Source of the DNA: Candidatus Saccharimonadota bacterium
Lineage (GTDB): Bacteria; Patescibacteria; Saccharimonadia; Saccharimonadales; Nanosyncoccaceae
Direction: 5' to 3'
Assembly (NCBI GenBank): GCA_017429465.1
Contig: JAFROU010000011.1
Location: 1 to 20,133, forward strand
Length of the DNA: 20,133 nucleotides
In this document: positions 15,969-20,133 of the stretch, piece by piece
How positions within the stretch are numbered: position 1 is the stretch's first letter
How the letters are laid out: each line of letters begins with the position of its first letter
Made by a program: the position numbers and the translations under genes
The notes under the pieces: model-generated
Seen by the model: the letters and a program-made list of their open reading frames with translations, nothing else
Told to the model about the DNA's origin: nothing
Databases searched by the model: none

Positions 15969-15997
15969 ATTATACTAAAAATTACCATAAATGTAAT
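15969..15997 (-). promoter_or_regulatory. Promoter of the 874-residue protein gene
   Basis: Minus strand: ATTACA at 15997..15992, a 17-bp spacer, and a perfect TATAAT at 15974..15969. It predicts a leader of about 66 nt that starts at the stem-loop. The rest of the 217-nt gap to pyrG (15998-16113) holds only AT-rich sequence and a weak CGGT/ACCG dyad near 16060. Confidence 0.65.
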
Positions 15998-16113
15998 AGT
16001 TTAGATTTGTTTTTTTGATGTTCTTATACTTTATTTTCTGGGGAATAATGTTTTAATCATCGGTATTAACCGGTGACTGTACTCTAACTTCTTGCACTAT
16101 GACGTATCATTTT

Positions 16114-17763
16114 TTACTTTAGGCTTTTAATAAACTCCATAAATAAAGGATGGGTGTTAAGTGGTCGCGACTTGAATTCTGGGTGAGCCTGAGTTGCTAC
16201 AAAAAACTTGCAATTTGGAGCTTCGATGAACTCAACTAACGTTCCATCTGGTGAAGTCCCTGACACTTTAATCCCGCCTTTTTCCATTTCTGGTAAATAC
16301 TTTTGGTTCACTTCATAGCGATGACGATGACGTTCAATTACTTCAAATTCTCCGTCGCACGTTTTTCCCCAACCATACTTTTCATAAATTTTTTTGGTTT
16401 TTGATTTATTATCTAATATCGCCCTATAGTCACCTAAGCGCATGGTGCCACCAGTGGACTCTTTACCTTTTTGATCATCCATAATATAGATGACATTGTT
16501 ACCATCTTTTTCCTTAGCGCCAAATTCTTCCGAATTGGCATTTTTAATACCACCTTTTCTGGCGGCGGCGATACAAGCCACCTGCATGCCTAGACATAAT
16601 CCTAAATATGGCACATTTTTATCAAGAGCATATTCTGCAGCTATGATTTTGCCTTCAGTTCCTCTTATGCCGAAGCCGCCTGGCACTACGATACCATCGC
16701 ATTTCAATAACTCAATCCTTGCCTGATTATTACTTGCCCGCACAGAGTTGTTACTAAGCTCTTCTGCGCTAATCCATTTTAAATTAAGGTTGACATTGTT
16801 CCAGGCGGCAGCGGCCTTTAAGGCCTCAGTCACGCAAATATAAGTGTCATCATTCCCTACATATTTCGCGACTAGACCAACCGTTACGGTCTTTGGATGG
16901 TGGTGATCACATCGCTTAGAAAACTCTATCCACCCAGACATGTCTGGTTCTTTTTTGTCGCCAACAAAATCATTTAAGATTTCTAGCACTCCAGACTTTA
17001 ACACATTTAAAGGCACGTCGTAAACACTATTAATGTCTGGTAGATTTAGCACGGCTTCACCGGGGATACCAGAAAAAGCTGCAATTTTTTCGCAAATAGC
17101 TCTATCGCAAGGTTTTTCAGTTCTAACACATACGATATCTGGTATGATACCAAAACCCCTAAGATCTCTTAAAGCATTTTGCGCCGGTTTAGTTTTTAGC
17201 TCATTAGAAGTATGAATAAATGGTACATAAACCACCGAAACATATAAACAATTCCGACGCCCAACCTTATTAGCAAATAGTCTGATTGCTTCAATGAAAG
17301 GTAAGCCTTCATAGTCGCCAACAGTACCACCAATTTCAACGATATGAATATCGCTTTTGGCTGAAGCTTTTTCAATTTTCTCACAAACTAGGTTAGTGAA
17401 ATGTGGGACAAGCTGCACAGTCCTACCATTAAAACCGCCAGACCGCTCTTTTTCAATTAGCTCCTTATAGATTGATCCTGAAAGTGTAATAGAATACTTA
17501 CTGGTTTCAAAATCTAAAAATCTTTCGTAGTGACCGAGGTCCAAATCCGTCTCGACGCCATCATGAGTAACGTAACATTCACCATGCTCAACCGGATTCA
17601 ATAGTCCTGCATCTACGTTCAAGTATGGGTCACATTTTTGCATAGTGACTTTATAACCTTTAGCTTTTAGAATTGAGCCAATAGATGCGGCAGTAATGCC
17701 CTTACCGACGCCGGAGAGAACTCCACCCGTGACGAAGATATATTTACATTTTCTACTCTTCAT
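16114..17763 (-). CDS. pyrG: CTP synthase (glutamine-hydrolysing)
   Basis: 549 residues, the normal length. The N-terminal amidoligase domain (about 1-270) shows FVTGGVLSGVGKGI, DPYLNVD, HGExxVTHDG and ETDLDLGHYERF. The C-terminal class I glutaminase domain has the oxyanion-loop PGGFGIRG (361-368), nucleophile C390 in GLCLGMQ, and H527/E529 in AHPEF, so the catalytic triad is complete. It makes CTP from UTP, ATP and glutamine in the cytoplasm. Start chosen at ATG 17763: an AGGAGG lies 9 nt upstream. The longer frame from ATG 17787 would place that Shine-Dalgarno inside the coding sequence. It stands alone between two surface-protein genes. The pyrG transcript probably starts at the extended -10 at 17816-17824. 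Confidence 0.97.
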   Translation of the reverse strand: MKSRKCKYIFVTGGVLSGVGKGITAASIGSILKAKGYKVTMQKCDPYLNVDAGLLNPVEHGECYVTHDGVETDLDLGHYERFLDFETSKYSITLSGSIYKELIEKERSGGFNGRTVQLVPHFTNLVCEKIEKASAKSDIHIVEIGGTVGDYEGLPFIEAIRLFANKVGRRNCLYVSVVYVPFIHTSNELKTKPAQNALRDLRGFGIIPDIVCVRTEKPCDRAICEKIAAFSGIPGEAVLNLPDINSVYDVPLNVLKSGVLEILNDFVGDKKEPDMSGWIEFSKRCDHHHPKTVTVGLVAKYVGNDDTYICVTEALKAAAAWNNVNLNLKWISAEELSNNSVRASNNQARIELLKCDGIVVPGGFGIRGTEGKIIAAEYALDKNVPYLGLCLGMQVACIAAARKGGIKNANSEEFGAKEKDGNNVIYIMDDQKGKESTGGTMRLGDYRAILDNKSKTKKIYEKYGWGKTCDGEFEVIERHRHRYEVNQKYLPEMEKGGIKVSGTSPDGTLVEFIEAPNCKFFVATQAHPEFKSRPLNTHPLFMEFIKSLK

Positions 17764-17772
17764 AATATGGAA

Positions 17773-17778
17773 CCTCCT
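17773..17778 (-). promoter_or_regulatory. Shine-Dalgarno that fixes the pyrG start
   Basis: AGGAGG on the minus strand, 9 nt before ATG 17763. It lies within the alternative N-terminal extension and so argues for the shorter protein. Confidence 0.75.
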
Positions 17779-17815
17779 ATTGGGCATTTAACAGTTAGCG
17801 CACAACTATTTTTTA

Positions 17816-17824
17816 ATTATAACA
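17816..17824 (-). promoter_or_regulatory. Extended -10 promoter of pyrG
   Basis: TGTTATAAT on the minus strand (TATAAT at 17821..17816 with an upstream TGT). No good -35 is seen, as is common for extended -10 promoters. The predicted leader is about 46 nt. It contains no attenuator-like terminator hairpin. Confidence 0.6.
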
Positions 17825-17929
17825 TGGCAAAATTGAAGTATTATATTTTTTGTCCAATCTGTCTTTAGCATGATTGTGACTTCTTTTAAACTATAAACAA
17901 TATATCTATTTGCTTTTTTATGCAGTTTA

Positions 17930-20133
17930 TTATTGCGTAGGCGTAGTCATTGCAGATCTAAATGAACTAATTAAGTTTGGATCCGCGTTCTGATTGTGCA
18001 TATACCAAGTGAGTATATCTGAAGTAGTTCGGAGATAACCCATCATATAGACAAACTTTAGGTTATTAGAACTTGACTTTTCCTTATAATACCTAGTTCT
18101 ATCATATAAACCAGACAGATTCGTCAGACCATATTCCTCGTATCTCTGTTCATCTGGCACGCCGAGAAGCCCCTCAAGAATATATGCCACCGTACCAGTT
18201 CGGTCTGCTCCTACACGGCAGTGAATATAAACATTCTTAGTAGTATTGGTGTTTGCAATGTCAGTCATTATATTGGTCACGGCGGTCCACGCTTTCATAT
18301 AATTGGAGCTAGCATTATTCTCATCACCAGAGTGGTATTCGAAATCATAGTGAATTACACTATTGAGATGATAATCAGTAAGATGCGTATCGCCTTCATA
18401 TTCATCACCCACATTATACTCAGTCGTAATCCCAAGATTAGTCAACTCCGAGGCTGAAACATTTTGCATCTTCTCCCCACGGAATAGTCTACCATAGGCA
18501 AGAGTACCAGTCACAGTTTGGTTGTTACTATCTGTGTAGGTGACTGGCAAACCACCAAGATCACGCGCATTGCGAACGACATCCATATCTACCCAGCGAG
18601 TGCCAGTACTTGAACCATTCGAGACGGCCGTCACATAACCATATACTGTACTGTCACTGGTTTTTTCCCAATAGTAAGTTTGACCTGGAATCATATTGTG
18701 AATTACGCCGCTATCAGCCTTAGCATAAGCCACAACGGCACCTTGAGCATCGTTGAGTCGTACAGTAAGAGCCGCGTTCACTCCAGTATCATACGCACTT
18801 GGTTTCGAACAATCTACCGAACCACTCGTCCAGGCAGATAAGGCGCTTAATGGCTTTACCGCATCGCTATTCGTATTGTTGGCAGTACTAGTCTGAATAA
18901 AGCATTGATTGCTAACGAAATTATTTCGAATTGCAGTCCAATATTGTAACTCCGAGAGTTCCGAGGTGTCACCCCAAGTCGAATTATTAATAGTAGTCGT
19001 ATTCTTATTGAAGGTTGCGATATTTACTGGACTCTGTGCCCACTGAGCAGATAATGCCTGGTAGCCACGAGTAGCATCGTTCGAAATATCAAATATCACA
19101 GGAGTATCAGGATCGGCCACCACTTCGACTTCAATTGTCTTGGTTAGACCAGAAGTTGCACCAATCATAATGATGTCAACTGTGCCTGCACTTACTCCAG
19201 TCACTACGCCAGTCGAAGAATCGACAGTGGCAATCGACGAATCATCAGAACTAAATGTATACGCTTCTAGTGAAGCCGAATTGCTGACTTGAATTGTCAA
19301 CGTTTGACCTACCATAACATCTAAATCGCTATTGCCAATCACGGCGTTCGTTACATCCAGCGGAGAGGGCGCAGGAGTATATTTCTCAATCAGTTTATAT
19401 GGCACCACAATAGTCGGACGTACCATACTGCTGTTCGATGCATTAGCAGAGCTGACATGGCGATTAGCGGAACCGGAATGGATACGATATAGAGTTGAAT
19501 TCTCTTCCATTAGCCATAGTGCAGATCTTCCGGCACCATCATACGCAGTATGTTCCATGGTATAGTCACAATCATCTAAAGCACCTACGCCGGTAATCTC
19601 ATTCAAAGTCTTATCGCAAGCCGAAGCAATCTCAGCACGAGTCGAGAACCTAGCCGCTTTCCCAGTCGCTTGCTCTACAATACCAGGGTTATCCCATGCT
19701 CCGCCAGTATTCGAAGGAAGCCGCGTTAAGGCATCTGTATAGGTGAAAATAGTATCACTACTAGTGCCTGCAGCCCAAGTACCATTGTAATAGCTATTCC
19801 AAGCCACCAGTGCTGAATTACCATTGTTATCGGTTCCTAGGTAATAGAAACGCTCATTCACTGGACTATAAGTATCATCATAATCTACATCGCAGTTATA
19901 TGCAGTACCACCTCCTGGAGCCCCCTGGGTCGTATTATTGGAATTGGCAATTATCCCATAGGTATGATTTGATATGGTATGGAGATTCGCGTCCAAAGTC
20001 TCTAACTTGCACACAATCTTCTTAAACTGAGCATGGTATGTCTCGCCATCAGTGCTTGGCGTAGTTGAACCATCCACAAGGGTACCGCCACTTGCGGCCG
20101 TGTACCAGCCCATGAATATCATATCGGGATCGG
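17930..20133 (-). CDS. Large surface protein with Big_2 and FN3-like regions and a C-terminal tyrosine phosphatase domain (5' end missing)
   Basis: The frame is open to the right edge (734 codons visible), so the N-terminus and any signal peptide are outside. Numbering from the ATG at 20122: 1-34 is the end of an InlB B-repeat (FMGWYTAASGG). Residues 36-245 resemble DUF6273/FISUMP-like C-type-lectin regions (RFYYLGTDNNG, ALWLMEENSTLYRI, VRPTIVVPY). Residues 253-337 are a Big_2 Ig-like domain (SSDDSSIATVDSSTGVVTGV), and about 340-510 is FN3-like, closing with IPGQTYYW. Residues 515-715 are a Y_phosphatase3-type protein tyrosine phosphatase: NARDLGG (518-524), YGRLFRGE, and the P-loop HCRVGADRTG with C635 and R641. 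The active site looks intact. Removal of phosphate from tyrosine or other phosphoesters is expected, probably outside the cell because the neighbouring domains are extracellular types. No C-terminal anchor is present. Confidence 0.9.
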   Translation of the reverse strand, partial: DPDMIFMGWYTAASGGTLVDGSTTPSTDGETYHAQFKKIVCKLETLDANLHTISNHTYGIIANSNNTTQGAPGGGTAYNCDVDYDDTYSPVNERFYYLGTDNNGNSALVAWNSYYNGTWAAGTSSDTIFTYTDALTRLPSNTGGAWDNPGIVEQATGKAARFSTRAEIASACDKTLNEITGVGALDDCDYTMEHTAYDGAGRSALWLMEENSTLYRIHSGSANRHVSSANASNSSMVRPTIVVPYKLIEKYTPAPSPLDVTNAVIGNSDLDVMVGQTLTIQVSNSASLEAYTFSSDDSSIATVDSSTGVVTGVSAGTVDIIMIGATSGLTKTIEVEVVADPDTPVIFDISNDATRGYQALSAQWAQSPVNIATFNKNTTTINNSTWGDTSELSELQYWTAIRNNFVSNQCFIQTSTANNTNSDAVKPLSALSAWTSGSVDCSKPSAYDTGVNAALTVRLNDAQGAVVAYAKADSGVIHNMIPGQTYYWEKTSDSTVYGYVTAVSNGSSTGTRWVDMDVVRNARDLGGLPVTYTDSNNQTVTGTLAYGRLFRGEKMQNVSASELTNLGITTEYNVGDEYEGDTHLTDYHLNSVIHYDFEYHSGDENNASSNYMKAWTAVTNIMTDIANTNTTKNVYIHCRVGADRTGTVAYILEGLLGVPDEQRYEEYGLTNLSGLYDRTRYYKEKSSSNNLKFVYMMGYLRTTSDILTWYMHNQNADPNLISSFRSAMTTPTQ

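Noticed and set aside
17764..17787. Eight-residue N-terminal extension of CTP synthase
   Set aside because: The AGGAGG that serves as Shine-Dalgarno lies inside this stretch, and the family starts near KYIFVTGG, so the shorter start is preferred.
17764..17815. Possible CTP-responsive attenuator in the pyrG leader
   Set aside because: No terminator hairpin with a T-tract and no GGGC-type initial sequence are present; the leader is short.
1..20133. CRISPR array, insertion sequence, prophage or rRNA
   Set aside because: No regular short repeats with spacers, transposase or integrase motifs, or conserved rRNA sequence were seen on either strand.

Overview
The window looks like a piece of the chromosome of a small-genome, AT-leaning bacterium, most likely Candidatus Saccharibacteria (TM7) or a related Patescibacterium. 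The basis is the gene mix: InlB-repeat and FISUMP surface proteins beside a DUF3137 membrane protein, a bL33, an ABC-F ATPase, a GH57 enzyme paired with a glycosyltransferase, and tight gene packing with 1-28 nt gaps and ATGA overlaps. This placement is inference from gene content, not a phylogeny. TGA is a stop in several genes, so the UGA=Gly code of Gracilibacteria/SR1 does not apply. I see no phage, transposon, CRISPR or rRNA.

Layout. (1) 1-8275, all minus strand: a 1625-residue secreted multidomain protein is followed without a clear terminator by a ucpA-like short-chain dehydrogenase, a DUF3137 membrane protein, a membrane-anchored single InlB-repeat protein, a YhhN/TMEM86-like membrane protein, a P-loop kinase-like protein and the first codons of a probable YgjP-type metallopeptidase. 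Gaps within this run are 28 nt or less, so one transcriptional unit is likely. (2) 8365-8462: tRNA-Trp (minus) with a strong terminator. (3) 8527-11008: a plus-strand pair, a glycosyltransferase and a GH57 hydrolase, probably for storage alpha-glucan metabolism, ended by a bidirectional terminator shared with rpmG (minus). (4) 11227-12909: divergent promoters for rpmG and an ABC-F ATPase. (5) 12915-13196: tRNA-Thr (minus) and tRNA-Tyr (plus), divergent from two well-formed promoters. (6) 13272-15896: a second secreted protein (874 residues) with InlB repeats and two lectin-like domains. (7) 16114-17763: CTP synthase. (8) 17930 to the right edge: a third surface protein, cut by the edge, carrying Ig-like (Big_2) and FN3-like regions and a C-terminal protein tyrosine phosphatase domain with an intact HCxxxxxRTG active site.

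The main point of interest is the surface repertoire: three large modular exported proteins within 17 kb, all lacking a recognisable C-terminal anchor. Two of them share an unassigned N-terminal module directly after the signal peptide. One carries an apparently extracellular tyrosine phosphatase. If the organism is an epibiont, these are candidate host-contact proteins; that role is inference.
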